From JBCFAY01 sp038562375 (lineage in GTDB: Bacteria; Bacillota; Clostridia; Christensenellales; CAG-138), in the NCBI GenBank assembly GCA_038562375.1, contig JBCFAY010000016.1, positions 16,452 to 80,451 of the forward strand: a stretch of DNA of 64,000 nt, in the 5' to 3' direction. The notes beneath the pieces are model-generated. The model was given only the letters and a program-made list of their open reading frames with translations. It did no database searches and was not told where the DNA came from. How positions within the stretch are numbered: the stretch's first letter is position 1; every line of letters begins with the position of its first letter. The position numbers and the translations under genes were made by a program. Of this stretch, positions 1-6,637 are shown piece by piece.

Positions 1-243
1 GTGCTGGCCTTGTTGGATGCGCTGGACGATTTGTGCGAGCTCGCCACTGTGTTCTGCCCGCGCGTAAGCTACCGCGCGGCGAACGGAGAAAAAAGGACTC
101 TCGCGGCCGTGCTGCGGCCCACGTCCGCAGTGCTGACCGGCTGCGTATGGGAGCTCGCGTTTCACACAGGCCCGTTGGATATGGTCGATGTCGATGTAAA
201 AGACAAAGGCTCGACGGTAAAAGTCAAAGTGCTTACGCGCTGA
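1..243 (+). CDS. C-terminal part of an unidentified protein
   Basis: An open frame runs from the window edge to a TGA at 241-243, 14 bases before the next gene. The first codon is GTG but nothing upstream is visible, so this is most likely the tail of a longer gene. The 80 visible residues have no membrane segment and end in a beta-rich, Val/Lys/Asp-rich stretch (VDVDVKDKGSTVKVKVLTR). I do not recognise a family. The short spacing to the downstream membrane protein suggests co-transcription. Confidence 0.5.
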   Translation: MLALLDALDDLCELATVFCPRVSYRAANGEKRTLAAVLRPTSAVLTGCVWELAFHTGPLDMVDVDVKDKGSTVKVKVLTR

Positions 244-256
244 GAGGAAAGCGTTT

Positions 257-607
257 ATGAAACTGATTTTGAAATGGCTTATATGCTTTGGCGCTCTCCT
301 GGCGGCGCAGGCGCTTTTTCCTGCAGAGGTATCCGGGGGCGTATGGCAGTTTGCGGTTGCCGCACTTGTGCTGTGGCTGCTGAACCTATTGGTGCGCCCA
401 TTGCTGCAGGTATTGTGCCTGCCCGTATCCATGCTTACATTCGGCCTATTTTTCTTTGTGGTCAACACATGGATGGTCTCTATTACGGATGCCCTGCTGC
501 CCTTCCTTCGGGTGGATGGGTTTTGGTTGCGCCTGTTCGTTGCGCTGCTCGTATCGGTCGGCAACGCGGTGCTGATCGGCGCGCGTCACAGAAGAAGCGA
601 AGCTTAA
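257..607 (+). CDS. Small four-helix membrane protein, phage-holin superfamily IV / YvlD type
   Basis: This 116-residue protein is almost entirely hydrophobic, with about four membrane segments (roughly residues 3-20, 28-50, 55-80 and 88-108) and a short basic tail (RHRRSEA). Length and layout match the YvlD-like, so-called phage holin family IV membrane proteins, which are chromosomal in many Firmicutes and not necessarily phage-derived. An AGAGGAAAG ribosome site precedes the ATG. It follows the partial gene at 1-243 by 14 bases and is followed by a terminator at 635-667. Its function is unknown; some relatives sit in envelope-stress operons. Confidence 0.65.
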   Translation: MKLILKWLICFGALLAAQALFPAEVSGGVWQFAVAALVLWLLNLLVRPLLQVLCLPVSMLTFGLFFFVVNTWMVSITDALLPFLRVDGFWLRLFVALLVSVGNAVLIGARHRRSEA

Positions 608-634
608 AAAGCGCGCTGCGGTTTTGAGAATAGT

Positions 635-667
635 AAGGCCGTCCTTTGAACAAGGGCGGCCTTTCTG
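635..667 (+). terminator. Intrinsic terminator after the YvlD-like gene
   Basis: An inverted repeat AAGGCCGTCCTT / AAGGGCGGCCTT (one G-T pair) with a short loop ends in CTTTCT, 27 bases after the stop codon at 607. Confidence 0.75.
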
Positions 668-779
668 CCGTATCTTTTCGAAAAAGAGTATATCTCTCCG
701 GGCAGCTCCCCTTTTTGCCGAATCGCTTGTCCCTTAAGGCGAACGCGAGATTTTAGCGCGGATGACAATATTTATATAC

Positions 780-985
780 GTCGTTTTGAAGGCGATCGGA
801 TGTGCGCGCCTACATCCTTCCCGGACGAATACCCGAACCTGCCGTTCCGGTGCGGTGCAAAACAAAACATTATAGCGCAAGTTGGCGCGACAGGCTGCTC
901 GCGAAGCAGCAACCCGAGCACCAACTTGCGCGGCGAACTTCGAAAAAACGGGGGCTTCCGCTTTTTCGACAAACTGCGCGGCTCC
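780..985 (-). repeat. Structured intergenic element, copy A
   Basis: Read on the minus strand, the element begins with GCAGTTTGTCGAAAAAG at about 975. A first stem (CGAAAAAGCGG with CCGTTTTTTCG, one G-T wobble) is followed by a long stem GCGCAAGTTGG / CCAACTTGCGC (921-931 and 877-887 on the plus strand) enclosing a hairpin with loop GCTTCG. Further on it carries TTTTGCACCGCAC and GATCGC. The same order of blocks occurs at 33408-33605. It starts about 80 bases after the stop of the minus-strand gene at 1067-1285. Confidence 0.55.
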
Positions 986-1066
986 CTTCCTCCAAATCCT
1001 CGGGACTGCCTCCCTTTTGCCGCGCCACCCCGTAAGGATCGCATCACATCATGATCGGGCGCGGAT

Positions 1067-1285
1067 TTAGATCAGGCATTTTCCGATCAAAATCAGCGCC
1101 GCGCTCACGCCGAAAACCAATATATATTCGGGTACGCACAGCAACAGCAACAGCACGCCCGCCGCGATGAGCCCTATTCCCAGCCACAGTCGGCTGGACT
1201 TTTTCACCAGGCGCCTTCTCCTGAATTGGATACTCGCATTGTTCCGAAAGTTATACCCATAGGGGCCGCACGCGCATCTTGCCAT
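1067..1285 (-). CDS. Small two-helix membrane protein
   Basis: This 72-residue protein begins MARCACGPYGYNF, has a basic stretch RRRRLVKKSSR, and ends in two hydrophobic segments (LWLGIGLIAAGVLLLLL and YILVFGVSAALILIG). The ATG at 1285 lies nine bases after a strong GGAAGGAGG site; a GTG three codons upstream abuts that site and is less likely. No family is recognised. The positive stretch before the first helix suggests a cytoplasmic N-terminus. Confidence 0.6.
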   Translation of the reverse strand: MARCACGPYGYNFRNNASIQFRRRRLVKKSSRLWLGIGLIAAGVLLLLLCVPEYILVFGVSAALILIGKCLI

Positions 1286-1571
1286 CCCACTCACCCTCCT
1301 TCCCTATCATACGCTCCCGCGCCGAAGTATGTTCACGCGCTCCAGCCGGGTGGAATAGATTATGGGGAAGGGAGTCGAACCCTTTTAAACTTCCATGCTT
1401 CCCGCTCTCCAAATGCTTTGATCTCAATGCCGCTGCTGCTTCGGATGCGGTTCGAGGCGCAGGGAGTCGCAGCGGGGCTGTTCCGGCCGATGCGGCAAAA
1501 CAGCGGCTTTGAAGCGTATGGGGTCGATCCGCTCCCATAATTATTGATTGCATGAATACGGAGGAATAAGA

Positions 1572-2342
1572 ATGAATGCTCCTATCGTTGAACTCGATCA
1601 CGTCAGCCTGACCTACCATGAACCGACAGCGGAAACGCTCGCGATAAAAGAGCTTTCCTTCACGATAGAATGCGGCGAATTCGTCGCGATCGTCGGGCCT
1701 TCGGGCTGCGGAAAGACCAGCGTACTGTCGCTTTTGGCCGGCCTGATGGGGCCTTCCTCCGGGAGGGTCCGCATCCTCGGCCACGATGTAACCGGAACCA
1801 ATACGGACGTGGGATACATGCTCCAGCGCGATCATCTGCTCGACTGGCGCACGGTCGAAGGCAATATTCTCCTCGGGCTGGAGGTCAAGCGCATCAAACG
1901 CCCGGATACCGTGGAGCACGCGTTTGAGCTGCTCGAGACCTACGGGCTCTGCGACTTCCGCCGCCATTATCCAAGGCAGCTTTCCGGCGGCATGCGCCAG
2001 AAGGTCGCCCTGATCCGCACGCTCGCGTTCGGCCCGGATATCCTGCTGCTCGACGAACCGTTCTCCGCTTTGGATTATCAGACGCGGCTCCACCTCGCGG
2101 ATGAGGTCCGCGCCATCATTCGAACCGAAAAGAAAACGGCGATCCTCGTTACGCACGATATCGCGGAGGCCATCTCCATGGCCGACCGGGTACTCGTTTT
2201 TTCCACGCGTCCCGCGACGATCAAAAGCGAGCATAAAATTGAGTTCGATTCGGAAGCGGCGCCGCTCGCGCGCCGCAATCTGCCCGGTTTCAAGGACTAT
2301 TTCGATTTGATCTGGAAGGAGTTGGATTGGAATGAAGGATAA
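1572..2342 (+). CDS. ABC importer ATP-binding protein, SsuB/TauB/ThiZ type
   Basis: This 256-residue ATPase powers uptake of a small organic solute such as a sulfonate, nitrate or pyrimidine precursor. Walker A reads GPSGCGKTS (about residue 40), the signature LSGGMRQK (about 138), Walker B ILLLDEPFSALD and the switch His is in LVTHDIAEAI. The family match is to the nitrate/sulfonate/taurine importers. ATG 1572 follows GGAGGAATAAG; an in-frame ATG at 1548 lacks a ribosome site. It overlaps the permease gene by 11 bases, so the two are translated together. The substrate cannot be told because no binding protein gene is nearby. Confidence 0.88.
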   Translation: MNAPIVELDHVSLTYHEPTAETLAIKELSFTIECGEFVAIVGPSGCGKTSVLSLLAGLMGPSSGRVRILGHDVTGTNTDVGYMLQRDHLLDWRTVEGNILLGLEVKRIKRPDTVEHAFELLETYGLCDFRRHYPRQLSGGMRQKVALIRTLAFGPDILLLDEPFSALDYQTRLHLADEVRAIIRTEKKTAILVTHDIAEAISMADRVLVFSTRPATIKSEHKIEFDSEAAPLARRNLPGFKDYFDLIWKELDWNEG

Positions 2343-3150
2343 TCCCGCCTTATATTCTTTGGAACATCAAAAGTATCTCAAGGAGCTTCGCCGCAGGAAC
2401 GCGTTTATTAGCATCATGCGGTATCTGATACTGTTTGCCTTTATCGGCTTTTGGGAGCTTGCGACCCATTACGGCGTTCTCGATCCCTTCATCACCAGCA
2501 GCCCTTCCCGCTTTGCCCAAACGATCGGCAACCTGTACGCGAGCGGCGAATTGTTCCGGCATATCGGCACAACGCTCTATGAAACCGTGGCGGGATTCGT
2601 TTTGGGCACGCTCTTGGGCACGCTCATCGCGATGCTGCTCTGGTGGAGCCCCAACCTCGCGCGCATACTCGATCCGTATCTCGTCGTCCTCAACGCGCTC
2701 CCCAAGATCGCGCTCGGCCCGATATTGATCGTATGGGTAGGCGCGGGCATCGAATCCGTCATCGTGATGGCGCTGCTGATTTCCCTGATCGTCACGGTGC
2801 TTACGGTGCTTACCGGCTTTAATGAGATCAGCGCGGAAAAGCAGATGCTCATGCGCACGCTCGGTGCAACCAAGCTGCAGATCTTCACGATGGTCGTATT
2901 GCCCGCGAGCGTACCGACGATCGTTTCCGCGGTCAAGATCGGCATGAGCATGAGCTGGGTCGGCGTGATCGTCGGGGAATACCTGGTGTCGAAGTTCGGG
3001 CTTGGATATCTGATCGTCTACGGCGGCCAGGTATTTAAGCTCGACCTTGTCATGGCGAGCATCGTCGTGCTGTGCGTGCTCGCGGCGCTGATGTACTACG
3101 GCGTCTCCTACATCGAGCGCAAGCTCGTGCAGTGGCGCGCGCCGAAGTAA
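2332..3150 (+). CDS. ABC importer permease, SsuC/TauC/ThiX type
   Basis: This 272-residue inner-membrane permease has about six helices and the BPD_transp_1 EAA loop near residues 183-200 (RTLGATKLQIFTMVVLP), where it docks the ATPase encoded just upstream. Length and sequence fit the sulfonate/taurine/thiamine-precursor permeases. The gene starts inside the end of the ATPase gene, after a GGAGTTGGATTGG stretch. A terminator follows at 3169-3201, so the operon has only two genes here; the binding protein must be encoded elsewhere or supplied by another system. Confidence 0.88.
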   Translation: MKDNPALYSLEHQKYLKELRRRNAFISIMRYLILFAFIGFWELATHYGVLDPFITSSPSRFAQTIGNLYASGELFRHIGTTLYETVAGFVLGTLLGTLIAMLLWWSPNLARILDPYLVVLNALPKIALGPILIVWVGAGIESVIVMALLISLIVTVLTVLTGFNEISAEKQMLMRTLGATKLQIFTMVVLPASVPTIVSAVKIGMSMSWVGVIVGEYLVSKFGLGYLIVYGGQVFKLDLVMASIVVLCVLAALMYYGVSYIERKLVQWRAPK

Positions 3151-3168
3151 ACATCGCGCCCTTCATCG

Positions 3169-3201
3169 GCGGGCGAAACGTTTTCGCCCGCTTTGTTTTT
3201 G
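3169..3201 (+). terminator. Terminator of the ABC importer operon
   Basis: A hairpin GCGGGCGAAA / TTTTCGCCCGC with a two-base centre is followed by TTTGTTTTTG, 19 bases after the permease stop codon. Confidence 0.85.
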
Positions 3202-3300
3202 TGTTATAGTATCTATAGTGCGAGTTTACGCCAAACGCCCTTGCGCAGCTCGCCGCCAGTGCATCGGATCAGAATCGCGCCCATTTTTGCGGAGGCTCTC

Positions 3301-3564
3301 ATGGAAAAAGCATACCGGGTTTACCTTGTCCGCTGCCGCGACGGCACGCTCTATTGCGGGTATACGGTGGATATCTCCCGAAGGCTCCGCGCACATAACG
3401 CGGGGCTTGGGGCGAAATACACGCGTTCGAGGCTGCCCGTAACGCTCGCATACCTTGAGCAACTGCCGAGCAAAAGCGCCGCGCTGCGGCGCGAAAACGA
3501 GCTGAAGAAGCTCTCCCGCGCCCAAAAAGAGGCTTTGATCGGGGGCTTGTCCGCTCCCGGATAA
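3301..3564 (+). CDS. GIY-YIG domain protein, YhbQ/UPF0213 type
   Basis: This 87-residue single-domain protein carries the GIY-YIG nuclease core: VYLVRCRDGTLYCGYT supplies the paired Tyr motifs (here VYLV and YCGYT), followed by the conserved Arg of RRLRAHN and the Glu of ENELKKL. Proteins of this size are the stand-alone UPF0213/YhbQ family, believed to be DNA nucleases of unclear role. ATG 3301 follows a GCGGAGG site; upstream in-frame starts lack one. It is a single-gene unit ending in a hairpin at 3567-3597. Confidence 0.88.
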   Translation: MEKAYRVYLVRCRDGTLYCGYTVDISRRLRAHNAGLGAKYTRSRLPVTLAYLEQLPSKSAALRRENELKKLSRAQKEALIGGLSAPG

Positions 3565-3566
3565 AG

Positions 3567-3597
3567 AAATTGGCAGGCTTCTAGCCTGCCAGCTTCT
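3567..3597. terminator. Bidirectional terminator between convergent genes
   Basis: The perfect stem TGGCAGGC / GCCTGCCA with loop TTCTA is extended by GAA/TTC pairs and flanked by A- and T-rich tracts on both sides. It separates the GIY-YIG gene from the Cys-rich gene on the other strand. Confidence 0.8.
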
Positions 3598-3921
3598 TTA
3601 GCAGCAGCTGTCGCAGCCGCAGCCGTTGCCACAGCCGTTACCGCAGCCGTTGCCGCAGCTCGATCCGAAGAACCCGCCACACGCGATCAACAGGATGAGG
3701 ATACACCACAGGGAGTTGTTGCCGCAGCCGCAGTTGTTGCCGCAGGTGTTGCCGCAGGTATTGCCACAGGTGTTGCCACAGTTGTTCCCGCAGGTGTCGC
3801 CGCAGGTGCTGCCGCAGCCGTTGCCGCATCCACAGCCCGTGTTGCCGAGGCCGCCGCACAGGAGCAGCAGGATAATGATCCACGAGCAGCTATTGTTATT
3901 CCCTACACAGCTATTGCACAT
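3598..3921 (-). CDS. Cysteine-rich Cys-Gly-Asn repeat membrane protein (chorion class HCB-like)
   Basis: This 107-residue protein holds 24 cysteines, mostly in CGN/CGNT/CGNG triplets and quadruplets. It consists of two similar halves, each a short hydrophobic helix (WIIILLLLCGG and WCILILLIACGG) followed by a Cys-Gly-Asn repeat tract. Proteins of this composition in Clostridia are often labelled chorion-class high-cysteine protein by chance resemblance to insect eggshell proteins; a role in spore coat or envelope cross-linking, or in metal binding, has been guessed but is not shown here. ATG 3921 follows AAGGAGG at seven to eight bases; an in-frame ATG at 3948 has no such site. The C-rich repeats are clearly coding, as the frame is kept throughout. 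Confidence 0.8.
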   Translation of the reverse strand: MCNSCVGNNNSCSWIIILLLLCGGLGNTGCGCGNGCGSTCGDTCGNNCGNTCGNTCGNTCGNNCGCGNNSLWCILILLIACGGFFGSSCGNGCGNGCGNGCGCDSCC

Positions 3922-4020
3922 AAACCGTTCCTCCTTAAAATTACGCAATCGACGAGCGCACGCCGCTTGTCGCCAGCTATCTTATAGTACGCGCAAGGCG
4001 CAAAACGTGTGCATCCGGTC

Positions 4021-4050
4021 TTGACAAAAAATGCCCCGTTGAACTATGCT
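4021..4050 (+). promoter_or_regulatory. SigA-type promoter of glyS
   Basis: A perfect -35 TTGACA at 4021-4026 is separated by 18 bases from TATGCT at 4045-4050. The leader to the TTG start is only about 45 bases, which leaves no room for a T-box. Confidence 0.75.
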
Positions 4051-4100
4051 TAAAAGGCTTTTAATGCGTACCTGATGCGCATAGAAACGGAGGGTTTGCT

Positions 4101-5492
4101 TTGTCGAGTGAAGTGACGATGGATAAAATCGTTTCTCTATGCAAAAATCGCGGGTTTATTTTCGCCGGGTCCGAAATCTATGGCGGGCTCGCCAACGCGT
4201 GGGATTACGGCCCGCTCGGCGTGGAGTTTAAAAACAACATCAAGCGCGCCTGGTGGCGCAAATTCGTTCAGGAGAGCCCCTATAACGTGGGCATGGATTC
4301 GGCGATTTTAATGAACCCCGAGACTTGGGTCGCATCGGGGCACGTGGGCGGCTTCTCCGATCCTTTAATGGACTGCAAGGCCTGCAAGACGCGCCACCGT
4401 GCCGACAAGCTCATAGAAGATCACGCGCAGAAGACCGGCGCCCCGGACGTGCATCCCGACGGCTGGAACAACGCCAAGATGCAGGAGTATATCCGCGAGA
4501 ACAACATCGTCTGCCCCGAATGCGGCAAGGCCGATTTTACGCCGATCCGGCAGTTCAACCTGATGTTCAAGACCTTTCAGGGCGTCACGGAGGACTCCGC
4601 GTCGGAGCTTTACCTTCGCCCCGAGACGGCGCAGGGCATCTTCGTGAATTTCAAGAATGTTCAGCGCACCACCCGCCGCAAGATCCCCTTCGGCATCGCG
4701 CAGATCGGCAAATCCTTCCGCAACGAGATCACGCCCGGCAACTTTACGTTCCGTCTCAGGGAATTCGAGCAGATGGAGCTCGAGTTTTTCTGCGAGCCCG
4801 GCACGGATCTTCAATGGTATGAATACTGGAGAGCGTTCTGCAAAGACTTCCTGCTCGCCCTCGGCATGAACCCCGAGCACATGCGCCTGCGCGAGCATGA
4901 AAAGGCCGAGCTTTCGCACTACTCCAAGGGCACCACGGACATCGAATTCCTGTTCCCGTTCGGCTGGGGTGAACTCTGGGGCATCGCGGATCGGACCGAC
5001 TTCGACCTGCTCGCCCACGCCAAGCATTCCGGCGTGAGCATGGAGTATCAGGATCCGTTCACCAACGAGCATTACACGCCGTACTGCATCGAACCGTCGC
5101 TCGGCGCGGACCGCGTCGCGCTCGCGTTCCTCTGCGACGCGTACGACGAGGAAACGCTCGAAGGCGGCGACGTGCGCAACGTTTTGCGCCTTCACCCCGC
5201 TCTCGCGCCCTACAAGGCCGCCGTGCTGCCGCTGCAGAAGAAATTAAGCGATAAGGCGCGCGAGGTCTATGCGCTGCTCTCCAAACGGTTTAACGTGGAT
5301 TACGACGAGACGGCCGCCATCGGCAGGCGTTACCGCCGCCAGGACGAAATCGGCACGCCTTTCTGCATCACGATCGACTTCGACACGCTCGAGGACGGTA
5401 CCGTGACTGTGCGCGAGCGCGACTCGATGGCCCAGATCCGGCTGCCGATCGAAGGGCTTTGCGCGTATCTGGACGAAAAAGTGGAGTTTTAA
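4101..5492 (+). CDS. glyS: Glycyl-tRNA synthetase, class II dimeric type
   Basis: This 463-residue enzyme charges tRNA-Gly with glycine. It is the single-chain dimeric form, not the GlyQ/GlyS tetramer. The N-terminal SEIYGGLANAWDYGPLG motif, a zinc-type Cys cluster (CKACK near residue 92 and CPECG near 146), motif 2 (SFRNEITPGNFTFRLREFEQ) and motif 3 (GADRVALAFL) are all visible, with the anticodon-binding domain in the last 100 residues. A TTG start at 4101 lies seven bases after CGGAGGG and gives the family N-terminus; the first ATG is six codons later. It is monocistronic, with its own promoter and a bidirectional terminator. Confidence 0.97.
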   Translation: MSSEVTMDKIVSLCKNRGFIFAGSEIYGGLANAWDYGPLGVEFKNNIKRAWWRKFVQESPYNVGMDSAILMNPETWVASGHVGGFSDPLMDCKACKTRHRADKLIEDHAQKTGAPDVHPDGWNNAKMQEYIRENNIVCPECGKADFTPIRQFNLMFKTFQGVTEDSASELYLRPETAQGIFVNFKNVQRTTRRKIPFGIAQIGKSFRNEITPGNFTFRLREFEQMELEFFCEPGTDLQWYEYWRAFCKDFLLALGMNPEHMRLREHEKAELSHYSKGTTDIEFLFPFGWGELWGIADRTDFDLLAHAKHSGVSMEYQDPFTNEHYTPYCIEPSLGADRVALAFLCDAYDEETLEGGDVRNVLRLHPALAPYKAAVLPLQKKLSDKAREVYALLSKRFNVDYDETAAIGRRYRRQDEIGTPFCITIDFDTLEDGTVTVRERDSMAQIRLPIEGLCAYLDEKVEF

Positions 5493-5502
5493 TCTTGGAG
5501 CA

Positions 5503-5541
5503 ACAAAAAAAGGTCGCGGGGATCACCCGCGACCTTTTTTC
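5503..5541. terminator. Bidirectional terminator between glyS and yfcE
   Basis: AAAAAAAGGTCGCGGG pairs with CCCGCGACCTTTTTT around a GATCA loop, giving A and T tracts on opposite sides and thus a terminator for both converging genes. Confidence 0.9.
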
Positions 5542-5557
5542 GTTGGAAACCCCGATC

Positions 5558-6034
5558 CTATTTTAACGGAATCATCTTCACATCGATGATTCCGTCCCTT
5601 ATTTCCATCACCGCAATGCCGCGGCGCGATCCGAGACGCGGCTCCGCTGCGCTGCCCGGGTTCAACAGCGTAACGCTTCCGTAGCGCTCCAACGTCGGCA
5701 CGTGCGTATGCCCGAACACCGCGGCGCCGCATTCGAGCTCCAGCGCGCGTAGGGCAAGCCGCATCAGGTTGTATTTCACCTGATAATGATGCCCGTGCGA
5801 AAGCAGTATCCGGGCTCCGGCAAGCTCCACGACGCGCTCGAGCGGGCCTTCCTTGCTAAAATCGCAGTTGCCGCACACAGAGTATACCGGCAATCCCGTA
5901 TTCACGGCAAGCCATTGGGAATCGCGGAAATAGTCCCCCGCGTGCAGCCATGCGTCGACGCGCCCCGCCGCGTCCAGAGCGGCTTTGAGCGCCTGGATAT
6001 TGCCGTGGGAATCGCTTATGACGCCGATCCGCAT
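5558..6034 (-). CDS. YfcE/MJ0936-type metallophosphodiesterase
   Basis: This 158-residue cytosolic phosphoesterase has the calcineurin-like metal ligands in order: SDSHGN (residues 7-12), GDY (33-35), GNCD (55-58), SHGHH (79-83) and FGHTHVP (about 108). This fits the YfcE/YsnB family, which hydrolyses phosphodiester model substrates; the natural substrate is unknown. Its start overlaps the end of the rdgB gene by 19 bases, and the same pairing is common in Firmicutes. Confidence 0.92.
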   Translation of the reverse strand: MRIGVISDSHGNIQALKAALDAAGRVDAWLHAGDYFRDSQWLAVNTGLPVYSVCGNCDFSKEGPLERVVELAGARILLSHGHHYQVKYNLMRLALRALELECGAAVFGHTHVPTLERYGSVTLLNPGSAAEPRLGSRRGIAVMEIRDGIIDVKMIPLK

Positions 6035-6630
6035 CCGATCCCCGCCGCTTCCAGAGCGGCCTTGAGCCTTTCAAGCGCGGCCCTGCGGTGCGATACCGAG
6101 TTTTTCTCCTCAGCCGTCAGCTGCGCAAAGCTCTTTTGAAACCCTTCGTGAAAGAACAGCGGATCATATCCGAAGCCGTTCGAGCCTACCGGCGCCCAGA
6201 GCAGCCTTCCCTCGCACTCGCCCCGCACGCAGAATTCACGGCCATCGCGAAAGGCAAGAGCGACGGCGCTCACAAAGCGGCAGCCGCGATCCCGGTCCGG
6301 CACGTCCACCATCAGCGAAAGCAGCTTGAAATTATTTTTTTCATCGTCGTGCCCCTCGCCCGCAAAGCGCGCGCTGTAGACGCCGGGAGCGCCGCCGAGC
6401 GCGTCCACCGCAAGGCCGCTGTCGTCGGAGAGAGCGGCGTCCGCATCCGAGACTAAGAGCACCTCACGCGCCTTTTTGAGCGCGTTTCCCTCGAACGAGT
6501 CGGCGTCCTCCACGACGTCGACCTCAAGGCCGGCCTCTTTGAGCGTCACCATCCGATCGAAGAAACCGTCGAGTATCTGCTTGATTTCGCGCACCTTATG
6601 CGCGTTGTTGGACGCGATGATCAGCTTCAT
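6016..6630 (-). CDS. rdgB: XTP/dITP diphosphatase (RdgB/HAM1)
   Basis: This 204-residue enzyme removes the deaminated purine nucleotides dITP, XTP and ITP from the pool by hydrolysis to the monophosphate. The start SNNAHKVREI, the metal-binding SDDSGLAVDAL, PGVYSARFAG and GFGYDPLF are all present and in order. The gene overlaps yfcE and follows the beta-propeller gene by seven bases, so all three are probably one transcript. Confidence 0.95.
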   Translation of the reverse strand: MKLIIASNNAHKVREIKQILDGFFDRMVTLKEAGLEVDVVEDADSFEGNALKKAREVLLVSDADAALSDDSGLAVDALGGAPGVYSARFAGEGHDDEKNNFKLLSLMVDVPDRDRGCRFVSAVALAFRDGREFCVRGECEGRLLWAPVGSNGFGYDPLFFHEGFQKSFAQLTAEEKNSVSHRRAALERLKAALEAAGIGCGSAS

Positions 6631-6637
6631 CCTTCAC

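Larger units (their letters stand above)
610..1066. other. Long intergenic region holding structured element copy A
   Basis: No convincing gene lies here; the short open frames lack ribosome sites and overlap each other. The region holds the terminator at 635-667 and, on the minus strand from about 985 down to 780, an element with nested stems that resembles a second element at 33408-33605. Confidence 0.6.

Noticed and set aside
257..607. Prophage holin
   Set aside because: The holin name is a family label; no phage genes are nearby and the protein fits chromosomal YvlD-like proteins.
772..1054. Overlapping open frames on both strands in the first long intergenic region
   Set aside because: They have no ribosome sites and coincide with the inverted repeats of structured element A.
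1395..1412. Short repeat shared with 36217-36236 in opposite orientation (ATGCTT..CCCGCTCTC.AA)
   Set aside because: Only about 18 bases with a two-base gap; too short to call a repeat family without a genome search.
1361..1420. tRNA-like T-arm (GGTTCGACTCC on the minus strand) near 1371-1385
   Set aside because: No matching acceptor, D or anticodon arm can be folded around it; the 5' partner of the acceptor end is missing.
4051..4100. T-box leader for glyS
   Set aside because: The leader from promoter to start is about 50 bases, too short for a T-box.
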